Below are positions 1-6,497 of a DNA stretch of 8,874 bases, piece by piece. A program made the translations under genes and the position numbers. The DNA comes from an uncultured Bacilli bacterium (lineage in GTDB: Bacteria; Bacillota_I; Bacilli_A; RF39; UBA660): the NCBI GenBank assembly GCA_944332105.1, contig CALVJI010000049.1, positions 1 through 8,874 of the forward strand, read 5' to 3'. The number at the start of each line of letters is the position of its first letter. The stretch's first letter is position 1. The notes beneath the pieces were generated by a model. The model worked only from the letters and a program-made list of their open reading frames with translations. It had not been told where the DNA came from and ran no database searches.

Positions 1-5
1 CATTT

Positions 6-46
6 AAAAAGTCATCAATCCACGATGAATACTTGGATTGATGACT
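6..46 (-). terminator. Rho-independent terminator of ileS
   Basis: GTCATCAATCC (11-21) and GGATTGATGAC (35-45) form a perfect 11-bp stem with a 13-nt loop. On the minus strand the stem is followed by TTTTT (complement of 10-6), about 70 nt after the ileS stop codon. On the plus strand no U-tract follows, so it acts on leftward transcripts. Confidence 0.85.
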
Positions 47-75
47 ATTCCATTAAAAATTTATACTTTTATCCT

Positions 76-115
76 GAAAGCCTGTTCTTTTTTACATGAA
101 CAGACTTTCTTTTTT
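76..115 (+). terminator. Hairpin with plus-strand U-tract at the ileS 3' end
   Basis: GAAAGCCTGTTC (76-87) and GAACAGACTTTC (98-109) form a 12-bp stem with a 10-nt loop, followed on the plus strand by TTTTTT (110-115). This looks like a terminator for a rightward transcript entering from the left of the window. The ileS stop codon (116-114) overlaps the U-tract. The single non-Watson-Crick pair is C-A in plus-strand RNA but G-U in minus-strand RNA, so the hairpin is slightly better in ileS mRNA, where it may instead be a 3'-UTR stem. Direction is uncertain. Confidence 0.5.
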
Positions 116-3100
116 ACGATTCTTTTATTAAGTCAATCGCGACTTCTTCCCCATTAATATCAAATTTTTCGGTTAGGTCATTTTTCTTTGTAATTGTAGT
201 TGCTAGAGTCTCATCTTTAATATAGTCTTCAAACATTTCTAAGGCTTTATTAAATTCTTCAGAACTATCATAATATAAGCTAATACGATCGGTAATTTCT
301 AAACCTTTTGTTTTACGCATATTTTGAACTTTACTTACAAATTCACGAGCCATGCCTTCTAATATTAACTCAGGCGTTCTTTCTGTATTTAAAATAACAA
401 AAAGATTTCCTTCCATCGCGACATTGAAACCTGGTTTTGCAAGGACTCTAATATCTACCATGCTCGGAGTGACATTTACCGTTTCATCATTCATTACAAT
501 ACTAATTTCTTCGCCACTTTCTAAAGATAAAATTTCCTTTTCTTTTAAAGTGGCTAAACTTTCTTGGAAAAGTTTCATTTTTGAACCAAAGATTTTACCT
601 ACTTCTTTGAAGTTTGGTTTTACTGAAAAATTCATATAGAGAGTTAAATCAGCAATAAAGGTGACTTTTTTGACATTTAATTCTTCTAGTATTAAAGGAA
701 CTAAATCTTTTATTTTGGACTCTAATTTACCATCTAGATATACTTCACTTAATGGTTCACGAACCTTTATTTTGGCTTCTTCCCTACTGTTTCTACCTAA
801 GCGAATGATTTCTCTTACTAAATCCATTTTTTCTTCAAGAGGCAGATCAATTAACGCTTCATCTGCAACTGGATATTTGGTTAAATGAACACTTTCTTCA
901 CCAGTTAAATTACGATAGATTTCTTCTGCGATAAAAGGTGTGATCGGTGCGATTAACCGCGCGAGTCCTTCTAAAACTTCATAAGTAGTTCTATAGACAC
1001 TTTTTTTAGAAAGAGTCATTTCACTATCCCAGAAACGTTTTCTATTTCTTCTAATATACCAATTTGAAAGATCTTCGGATACAAAATTCGCAATGTATCT
1101 AGTTACTTTATTTAAATCGTATTCTAAGAATGCCTCATTTACGTTTTTTACTAAGCCGTTGTATTTAGAAAGTAACCAGCGATCGATCTCTTCCCGATCT
1201 TTAACGGGTACCTCACACTCATCAGTGTCAATCTGATCGGCATTGGCATACATTTGAAAGAAACTGTAGGTATTTTTTAAAGGATTTAAAAATTTAGAAT
1301 ATACTTCTTTTAGTCCTTCTTCATTGAATTTTAAAGGGGTCCATACTGGCGAAACATAAGGAAGATAGAAGCGAACGGTGTCGGCCCCATATTTTTCCAT
1401 CGTACTAAACGGTTCCACAATATTGCCACGACTCTTACTCATTTTCTTACCTTCAGCATCTAATAATAAATCATTTACTAAAACATTTTTATAAGGCGCG
1501 CAACCTTTTACGAAAGTAGAAATAACTAAAAGTGTGTAGAACCAGCCTCTTGTTTGATCAATACCTTCGCAAATAAAGTCAGCAGGAAATTGGGTATTAA
1601 ATAGTTCTTCGTTTTCAAAAGGATAATGATATTGAGCAAAAGGCATAGAACCTGAGTCAAACCAACAATCTAAAACATCTGGAATACGCGTCATTTTCTT
1701 GCCGCACTTTGGACATTTTAAGTGAATGTTATCAATATAAGGGCGATGTAAATCTAAGGTTTCATCGTCAATTTTTTCAATGGCCATTGCTTTTAATTCA
1801 GCGATTGAGCCAAGCATTAAAGTGTGACCACATTCACATGTGTAGTAAGGAATTGGACAGCCCCAGTAACGAGTTCTTGAAATAGCCCAGTCTTTTAGAT
1901 TTTCTAACCAGTTACCAAATCTTTTTTCGCCAACATAAGCTGGGTACCAATTTACTTCTCGATTGGCTTCGATAATTTGATCTTTATATTTTGATACAGC
2001 AATATAATAACTTGGTAATGTGTAATAGATTAGCGGACTGTGGCAACGCCAACAATGCGGATAATTATGCGTCATTCTTTGTTTTTTAAATAGTTTATCA
2101 TTTTCTTTTAAATATTTAATCACTTCTTCGTCAGCATCAAACACGAGCATACCTTTCCATGGTCCTTCGGTATAACAACCATCTTTACCAACTGGATTTA
2201 CATATGGCAAATGGTATTTTTCACCGACGCGGGCATCATCTTCACCAAAAGCTGGCGCTAAATGAACAACCCCAGTACCACTATCCATCGTAACGTACTC
2301 ATCACAACAGACAAAGAAGCCTCCTTCGATTTTTAATTCCGGAATTAATTGTTCGTATTCTTGATGTTCTAGGTCTGTACCTTTAAAAGTTTTTAAAACA
2401 GTGTAATCACTTTGTAATACAGAATCGGCTAAAGCTGAGGCTAAAATAAACTTCTCCCCTTTTGACTCACATAAAATATAGTCTTCTTTTGGATTTACAC
2501 ACAAACCTACATTACTTAATAAAGTCCAAGGAGTTGTTGTCCAAACAAGAAAATACGCATCTAAATTTTTGGATTTCATCGGTACAATCACTGTATTTGT
2601 TGTCATGTCTTCATAGCCTTGCGCGACTTCATGACTTGCTAGAGAGGTACCACATCTTGGGCAATACGGAGTTACCCTGTTTCCTTCATAGAACAAGCCT
2701 TTTTCAAAATATTGTTTTAAAATCCACCACTCTGTTTCAATGTATTCATTTTTATAGGTTAAATAAGGATGTTCAATGTCAATGAATTGGCCCATTTTAC
2801 TTGTTAAATCGGTAAAAGCTGCCTCATTTTCGCGAACACTTTCCCGGCAAGTTTGATTGAATTTTTCTATGCCTAGAGCTTCAATATCCTTTTTGGTTTT
2901 TAACCCTAATTTTTTTTCTACATGATTTTCAATAGGTAAACCATGCGTATCCCAACCTACTTTCCGTAATACTTTATGACCTGTCATAACATGATATTTG
3001 CAAATCGTATCTTTTAAATTTTTCGCGATCATGTGATGAAGACCAGGAAAGCCATTGGCAAAAGCTGGACCATCATAAAAAACAAAGTTTGAATCTTTTT

Positions 3101-3212
3101 CGTGGACTGCAACAGTTTTTTCATAAATTCCTTGCACACCACCCCAACTATTTAAGATGTCTTGTTCAACATCATAAGGACGTCTTTTGTCTAAAGCTTT
3201 AAAGTTTTTCAT
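114..3212 (-). CDS. ileS: Isoleucyl-tRNA synthetase, type 2 (IleRS2-like), with swapped GLHH signature
   Basis: This cytosolic class I synthetase charges tRNA-Ile with isoleucine using ATP. The chosen ATG gives 1032 residues. The open frame extends 6 codons upstream to a TTG, but that codon lies next to the purine-rich ribosome binding site (AAAGGA, 8 nt before the ATG), so the ATG is preferred. Visible elements: the signature region GPAFANG...GLHH (GLHH at residues 57-60, where HxGH is usual), a CPRCG zinc pair near 184-188, the CP1 editing domain with TTTPWT (225-230) and GEDD (323-326), further Cys/His knuckles (HCWRCH, CECGH, CPKCG), KMSKS (590-594), and the anticodon-binding domain with WYIRRNRKRFW near 718-728. 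The C-terminal part lacks the CxxC zinc ribbon of typical bacterial type 1 enzymes, which with the length and motif spelling indicates type 2. It is a single gene behind a T-box leader. Identity is near certain; the type 2 assignment is strong. Confidence 0.97.
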   Translation of the reverse strand: MKNFKALDKRRPYDVEQDILNSWGGVQGIYEKTVAVHEKDSNFVFYDGPAFANGFPGLHHMIAKNLKDTICKYHVMTGHKVLRKVGWDTHGLPIENHVEKKLGLKTKKDIEALGIEKFNQTCRESVRENEAAFTDLTSKMGQFIDIEHPYLTYKNEYIETEWWILKQYFEKGLFYEGNRVTPYCPRCGTSLASHEVAQGYEDMTTNTVIVPMKSKNLDAYFLVWTTTPWTLLSNVGLCVNPKEDYILCESKGEKFILASALADSVLQSDYTVLKTFKGTDLEHQEYEQLIPELKIEGGFFVCCDEYVTMDSGTGVVHLAPAFGEDDARVGEKYHLPYVNPVGKDGCYTEGPWKGMLVFDADEEVIKYLKENDKLFKKQRMTHNYPHCWRCHSPLIYYTLPSYYIAVSKYKDQIIEANREVNWYPAYVGEKRFGNWLENLKDWAISRTRYWGCPIPYYTCECGHTLMLGSIAELKAMAIEKIDDETLDLHRPYIDNIHLKCPKCGKKMTRIPDVLDCWFDSGSMPFAQYHYPFENEELFNTQFPADFICEGIDQTRGWFYTLLVISTFVKGCAPYKNVLVNDLLLDAEGKKMSKSRGNIVEPFSTMEKYGADTVRFYLPYVSPVWTPLKFNEEGLKEVYSKFLNPLKNTYSFFQMYANADQIDTDECEVPVKDREEIDRWLLSKYNGLVKNVNEAFLEYDLNKVTRYIANFVSEDLSNWYIRRNRKRFWDSEMTLSKKSVYRTTYEVLEGLARLIAPITPFIAEEIYRNLTGEESVHLTKYPVADEALIDLPLEEKMDLVREIIRLGRNSREEAKIKVREPLSEVYLDGKLESKIKDLVPLILEELNVKKVTFIADLTLYMNFSVKPNFKEVGKIFGSKMKLFQESLATLKEKEILSLESGEEISIVMNDETVNVTPSMVDIRVLAKPGFNVAMEGNLFVILNTERTPELILEGMAREFVSKVQNMRKTKGLEITDRISLYYDSSEEFNKALEMFEDYIKDETLATTITKKNDLTEKFDINGEEVAIDLIKES

Positions 3213-3232
3213 TTTCCTCTTCCTTTCCAATT

Positions 3233-3281
3233 AAAAAGGATGATACCCCAAGGAGTCTATTTGATAGACGGTACCATCCTT
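3233..3281 (-). terminator. T-box conditional terminator before ileS
   Basis: AAGGATGGTACC (3281-3270) pairs with GGTATCATCCTT (3247-3236) over 12 bp with one G-U pair, and the stem runs into a short U-tract (3237-3233). It uses both the AAGGA strand and the T-box bulge of the antiterminator. Charged tRNA-Ile should therefore favour termination, and uncharged tRNA-Ile should favour read-through into ileS. Confidence 0.92.
3250..3281 (-). promoter_or_regulatory. T-box antiterminator helix
   Basis: AAGGA (3281-3277) pairs with TCCTT (3254-3250), and GTCTA (3269-3265) pairs with TAGAC (3259-3255). Together they enclose the 7-nt bulge TGGTACC (3276-3270) that captures the free 3' end of uncharged tRNA. 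This is the standard T-box antiterminator geometry. It shares its 5' strand with the terminator, so the two folds exclude each other. Confidence 0.93.
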
Positions 3282-3433
3282 ATTTTTCACTTTTTTCACT
3301 AGATATCGTTAGTGAGACCCGCAAAACAATGATTTAAGTGATATTTATAAATACGTTTTATCTATTTGCACCAACCATAGACTCTCTAAAAAACGGTTAT
3401 TTATAAACGTGTCTTAATGTTTTTGATGTTTTT

Positions 3434-3462
3434 ATTATAATGAGCAAAAAAAAGTTTGTCAA
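3434..3462 (-). promoter_or_regulatory. Consensus sigma-A promoter of the ileS T-box transcript
   Basis: TTGACA (3462-3457) and TATAAT (3439-3434) are separated by exactly 17 nt, a perfect vegetative consensus. Transcription should start near 3427, immediately before stem I. The promoter begins about 40 nt after the stop codon of the upstream Ig-like gene. I see no terminator between the two, so some read-through into the leader is possible, but the T-box would still gate it. Confidence 0.93.
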
Positions 3463-3503
3463 ATATTTTAGAGTTCTTTTTTAAGAAAATGCTCTTTTTG
3501 ATA

Positions 3504-3944
3504 TCATGCGATTGTAAATTCAAGTGCTAAGTAAGTAGTATCTGAGGCCCCTTCTTCTTTCATAGGATTTAACAGACGATAGCGACCCTGTTCTAACTCA
3601 CCATAATATTCTTCCCAGTTATATGTAAAGAATAATTCGTGATTTTCATCGACGTAATAGATTCTTGGAGTAGTAATGCGAATATTTTGTTTTGGGTCCA
3701 CTTCTTGCCAGTTATCCTCTTTGTATTTTTGAAGGATAAAGGCACTACTATAGCCATTTTGCTTTGGACTTACATCTTGGATACGAACTGTGACACTCGT
3801 TGGTGTTAATGTGTCTTCTACAAGAGTTATCGTAATTTCCGGATTGCTGTTTAGTTCATAATCTTTTTTTCTATTTTCTCTTACAATGACTGAGAGAATA
3901 AAGAGCAAATATAAAACTACTAGGCCAATTAAAACTTTTTTCAT
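3504..3944 (-). CDS. Membrane-anchored protein with bacterial Ig-like domain (Big_14-like)
   Basis: A 146-residue protein of unknown function. Residues 1-21 form a basic start plus one hydrophobic helix (MKKVLIGLVVLYLLFILSVI), which is either an uncleaved anchor or a signal sequence; no lipobox cysteine is present. The rest, facing outside, reads as a beta-rich domain: TPTSVTVRIQD (47-57), FILQKYKEDNWQEVDP (69-84), then NWEEYYGELEQGRYRL (109-124) and a final strand YLALEFTI. The W-x(n)-YGELxxGxYR pattern resembles the bacterial Ig-like family I know as Big_14, common in small secreted Bacillota proteins; that assignment is from memory. The start is supported by AGGGAAG 5 nt upstream. It has its own promoter and ends in TGA. 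It lies between lon and ileS without an obvious functional link to either. Confidence 0.85.
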   Translation of the reverse strand: MKKVLIGLVVLYLLFILSVIVRENRKKDYELNSNPEITITLVEDTLTPTSVTVRIQDVSPKQNGYSSAFILQKYKEDNWQEVDPKQNIRITTPRIYYVDENHELFFTYNWEEYYGELEQGRYRLLNPMKEEGASDTTYLALEFTIA

Positions 3945-3971
3945 AAAAACTTCCCTACTTTTACTAGTTTA

Positions 3972-4000
3972 AAAATAGCATAAAATTTATTTCATGTAAA
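3972..4000 (-). promoter_or_regulatory. Promoter of the Ig-like protein gene (extended -10)
   Basis: TTTACA (4000-3995) and TATTTT (3977-3972) are 17 nt apart, with TGC directly before the -10 box, giving an extended -10 element. It sits between the lon terminator and the start codon at 3944, leaving a leader of about 20 nt with the Shine-Dalgarno AGGGAAG at 3956-3950. Confidence 0.75.
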
Positions 4001-4018
4001 GATTCTTTTGTGAAACGT

Positions 4019-4053
4019 AAAAAAACTGATTTTCAGCGTTTTAAAATCAGTTT
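4019..4053 (-). terminator. Rho-independent terminator of lon
   Basis: On the minus strand AAACTGATTTT (4053-4043) pairs perfectly with AAAATCAGTTT (4033-4023) across a 9-nt loop, and the stem leads into seven consecutive T (4025-4019). It lies 6 nt after the lon stop codon and separates lon from the next gene. Confidence 0.93.
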
Positions 4054-4058
4054 ACAAT

Positions 4059-6377
4059 TTATCTTTTTAAAAATATTTCTTCATAAATATCTTGGTAACG
4101 TTTAACAAAGATGATTTCAATTTGATTACGAATTTCTTTTGGAATTTTTTTCATATCTAACTCATTTGCTTGAGGTAAAAAGATTTTTTTAATTCCTTCG
4201 TTATATGCGCTGATCACTTTTTCTTTGATACCTCCGACCGGCATAATTTCGCCGCGAAGAGTCATCTCTCCGGTCATCGCAATCTCTGGAGAAACTTTTT
4301 TATTCGTATACAAGCTAATTAAACTTGTCGTAATAGCGACTCCTGCACTTGGACCGTTTTTAGGGATTGCACCTTCAAGCATGTGAATATGGACATCTTT
4401 TTTAGCAAAGACATTTTCATTGATTTCAAAAGCTTTGGCATTGCTTTTTAGAAAGCTCATAACTACTCGTAAGCTCTCTTGCATAACATCTCCTAATAAA
4501 CCGGTCACAATAACATTTCCTTTGCCATCATATAATGTAGATTCAATCGGCATGACGACACCACCGATACCCGTGATAGCTAAACCATTTACTAAACCAC
4601 TAGATAGGACTTGAGGCTTTAAGGCCGTGATGGAAAGTTGCTCATCTAAATATTTTTTAATATCTTTCGGGGCAATTTGTAAGGAAAGATTTTTCTTCTT
4701 TTTCACGCTATCCATAATTACTTTACGCAAGATCGTCTCTAGTTTACGACGTAGATCTCTTACACCAGCTTCATTTGTATAATTTAAAATAATATGATTT
4801 AAAGCTTCATCGGTAAATGAGACTTCTTCTTCTGTAATATGATATTCTAAATAAATAGCTGGCAAGAGATATTCTTTGGCTAATTTTAGTTTTTCCATGG
4901 CTGTATAACTTGATAGTTCAATCATTTCTAGCCGATCTTGCAATTCAATAGGAATGTCTTCTTTGTAATTTGCGGTTAGAATAAATAGAACATGACTTAG
5001 ATCAAAAGGTTCTTCGATATAGGAATCCACAAAATTTTGATTCAAGTTGGGATCTAAAACATCTAGCAGAACACTTGCGGGGTCACCGCGATAGTCCTTG
5101 GACATTTTATCTACTTCATCAATTAAAAGAACGGGATTTTTGCTACCACATTTTTGTAAAGATGTAATAATTTTACCAGGTGAAGAACCGATATACGTCC
5201 GACGATGGCCCACTAATTCGGCGGGATCGTTTAACCCACCGACACTTATTTTGTAAAAGGAGCGATGAAGAGCTTTGGCAATAGATGAAGCGATCGTGCT
5301 TTTACCTACTCCTGGGGGACCAACAAGACAGATGATGGGACTCGTAAGCATTGGATTACGCGATTTCATAGCTGCATATTCTAAAATTCGTTCCTTTACT
5401 TCTTTTAAGCCATAATGAGATTTATCTAGAACTTGCATGATGTATTTTAAATCTAGAGCTTCGATTGTTTCTTCATTCCAAGGTAGAGAGAAGAACGTTT
5501 CTAAGTAATTGCGAACAAAAGCAAGATCAGGACTCATATCACTCATAAATTCATATTTGTTAATTTCACTTAAAATTTTCTTTTTGGTCTTGCCTGAAAG
5601 ATCTAGACTATCTAATTTTTCACGGTAGGCATCCGCTTCCTTGTTTTTGCGATTATCCTCCCCTAGTTCCTTTTGGATTTCTTCTAGTTTTTCACGAAGG
5701 ACAAATTCTTTTTGACTTTTATCTAATTCTTGCTGTAATGATTGATTAATTTTATGATCCAATTTTACTACTTTTAACTCGACAACTAAATCTTCTAATA
5801 AGGCATTAGCTCTTTTTACAGGATCGGTCTCTTCTACATACGTACTCTTCTTTTTAAGGGAAAGAGGCAGTAAAATCACCCCTAAATCTGTTAGGTCACT
5901 TAATGATTTTTCTTCGTTGATTTCTTGTAAAAATGCATTATCCGTACTTAGAGAGTTTTTTACAAATCTTCTAATTAAACGAATCAATTCTTTTTTTAAT
6001 ACGATTTCTTCTGTTGGATCGCTTACGATAGGTTCTGGAACTAGATAGCTACACTCAAGTAACTCCTTATTTTCAACATTGTAATAACGATTAATTTTGA
6101 TTCTTTTGACGCCTACAATTGTAATGCGGACATGGCCATTAGGCAAAGGGATTTTTCTTATTAAACGCACCATAACGGCGATTGTTGGTAAATCTTCTAC
6201 ATCAGGGATTTCTTCTAAAAAATCTGTCGGTGAAATAAGGACAAATTCTTTTTGATAATTTTTTTCACTCAGTTCAATAATTTGTAAGGAAATGGGATTA
6301 TTTAACTCGAGCTTTACTTCTTGGTTAGGCAGTAAAACAAAATTTTTAATTAGCATGACTGGTAAAGTTTTTGCCAT
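4059..6377 (-). CDS. lon: ATP-dependent endopeptidase Lon (LonA type)
   Basis: A cytosolic hexameric AAA+ serine protease that degrades misfolded and some regulatory proteins. The chosen ATG gives 772 residues. An in-frame GTG 9 nt upstream is rejected because it overlaps the Shine-Dalgarno AAGGAG (6391-6386), which sits 8 nt before the ATG. Domains in order: N-terminal substrate-binding domain (about 4-200, starting LPVMLIKNFVLLP), a charged helical/coiled-coil linker (about 205-260), and the AAA+ module with Walker A GPPGVGKST (353-361), Walker B VLLIDEVDK (416-424), arginine in DRLEMIEL and sensor-2 GVRDLRR (538-544). The C-terminal protease domain has the Ser-Lys dyad: Ser677 in KNGPSAG and Lys718 in GGIKEK. 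All key residues are present and the length is typical for LonA. It forms a single-gene unit with its own promoter and terminator. Confidence 0.98.
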   Translation of the reverse strand: MAKTLPVMLIKNFVLLPNQEVKLELNNPISLQIIELSEKNYQKEFVLISPTDFLEEIPDVEDLPTIAVMVRLIRKIPLPNGHVRITIVGVKRIKINRYYNVENKELLECSYLVPEPIVSDPTEEIVLKKELIRLIRRFVKNSLSTDNAFLQEINEEKSLSDLTDLGVILLPLSLKKKSTYVEETDPVKRANALLEDLVVELKVVKLDHKINQSLQQELDKSQKEFVLREKLEEIQKELGEDNRKNKEADAYREKLDSLDLSGKTKKKILSEINKYEFMSDMSPDLAFVRNYLETFFSLPWNEETIEALDLKYIMQVLDKSHYGLKEVKERILEYAAMKSRNPMLTSPIICLVGPPGVGKSTIASSIAKALHRSFYKISVGGLNDPAELVGHRRTYIGSSPGKIITSLQKCGSKNPVLLIDEVDKMSKDYRGDPASVLLDVLDPNLNQNFVDSYIEEPFDLSHVLFILTANYKEDIPIELQDRLEMIELSSYTAMEKLKLAKEYLLPAIYLEYHITEEEVSFTDEALNHIILNYTNEAGVRDLRRKLETILRKVIMDSVKKKKNLSLQIAPKDIKKYLDEQLSITALKPQVLSSGLVNGLAITGIGGVVMPIESTLYDGKGNVIVTGLLGDVMQESLRVVMSFLKSNAKAFEINENVFAKKDVHIHMLEGAIPKNGPSAGVAITTSLISLYTNKKVSPEIAMTGEMTLRGEIMPVGGIKEKVISAYNEGIKKIFLPQANELDMKKIPKEIRNQIEIIFVKRYQDIYEEIFLKR

Positions 6378-6405
6378 CAAAACCACTCCTTACACAATAG
6401 TCTTT

Positions 6406-6434
6406 ATTATAAGTTCTAAACTATAAAAAGTAAA
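6406..6434 (-). promoter_or_regulatory. Promoter of lon
   Basis: A perfect -10 box TATAAT (6411-6406) is preceded at 17 nt by TTTACT (6434-6429), which matches four of six -35 consensus positions. It lies between the tig terminator and the lon ribosome binding site. I looked for CIRCE (TTAGCACTC-N9-GAGTGCTAA) and CtsR (GGTCAAA repeat) operators here and see neither, so heat-shock control is not evident from the sequence. Confidence 0.75.
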
Positions 6435-6455
6435 GGAATTTACAACAGGAAATGC

Positions 6456-6486
6456 AAAAAAAATAGGTATTTTTTGTACCTATTTT
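6456..6486 (-). terminator. Rho-independent terminator of tig
   Basis: On the minus strand AAAATAGGTA (6486-6477) pairs perfectly with TACCTATTTT (6469-6460) across a 7-nt loop, followed by a run of eight T (6463-6456, partly in the stem). It starts 11 nt after the tig stop codon and separates tig from lon. Confidence 0.93.
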
Positions 6487-6497
6487 CTGTAAATAAA

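Larger units (their letters stand above)
3213..3427 (-). ncRNA. T-box riboswitch leader of ileS, AUC (Ile) specifier
   Basis: This 5' leader senses uncharged tRNA-Ile. Stem I, read on the minus strand, has a basal helix TTAAG (3417-3413)/CTTAA (3338-3334), helix TTTATAAATA (3407-3398)/TATTTATAAA (3353-3344), helix CGTTTT (3395-3390)/AAAACG (3359-3354), the conserved AGAGAG (3387-3382), and a tip helix TCTAT/ATAGA closing a GGTTGGTGCAA loop. The specifier loop on the 3' side contains ATC at 3342-3340, an Ile codon. A short stem III, TCACTA (3315-3310)/TAGTGA (3301-3296), follows. The T-box core TGGTACC is at 3276-3270; its UGGU can pair with ACCA, which fits A73 of tRNA-Ile. I see no stem II or IIA/B pseudoknot, so the layout resembles the simpler glyQS-type leaders. 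Structure was drawn by eye. Confidence 0.95.

Noticed and set aside
352..888. Plus-strand open frames opposite the 3' part of ileS.
   Set aside because: They lie antisense to clearly conserved coding sequence, have no ribosome binding sites of note, and their translations look like no protein family. The same applies to plus-strand frames at 2462-2785 and 4420-4614.
3213..3230. TTG start for ileS, adding 6 residues (MERKRK).
   Set aside because: These codons are the purine-rich ribosome binding site of the ATG at 3212; the shorter protein is better supported.
3471..3503. Terminator after the Ig-like protein gene.
   Set aside because: Only a weak AGAG/CTCT pairing with a long A/T-rich loop is visible, with no proper stem and U-tract.
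6378..6386. GTG start for lon, adding 3 residues.
   Set aside because: The GTG overlaps the AAGGAG Shine-Dalgarno, which is well spaced for the ATG at 6377.
6400..6428. ATAGT...ACTAT inverted repeat around the lon -10 box as an operator.
   Set aside because: Arms are only 5 bp in very AT-rich sequence, which is expected by chance.
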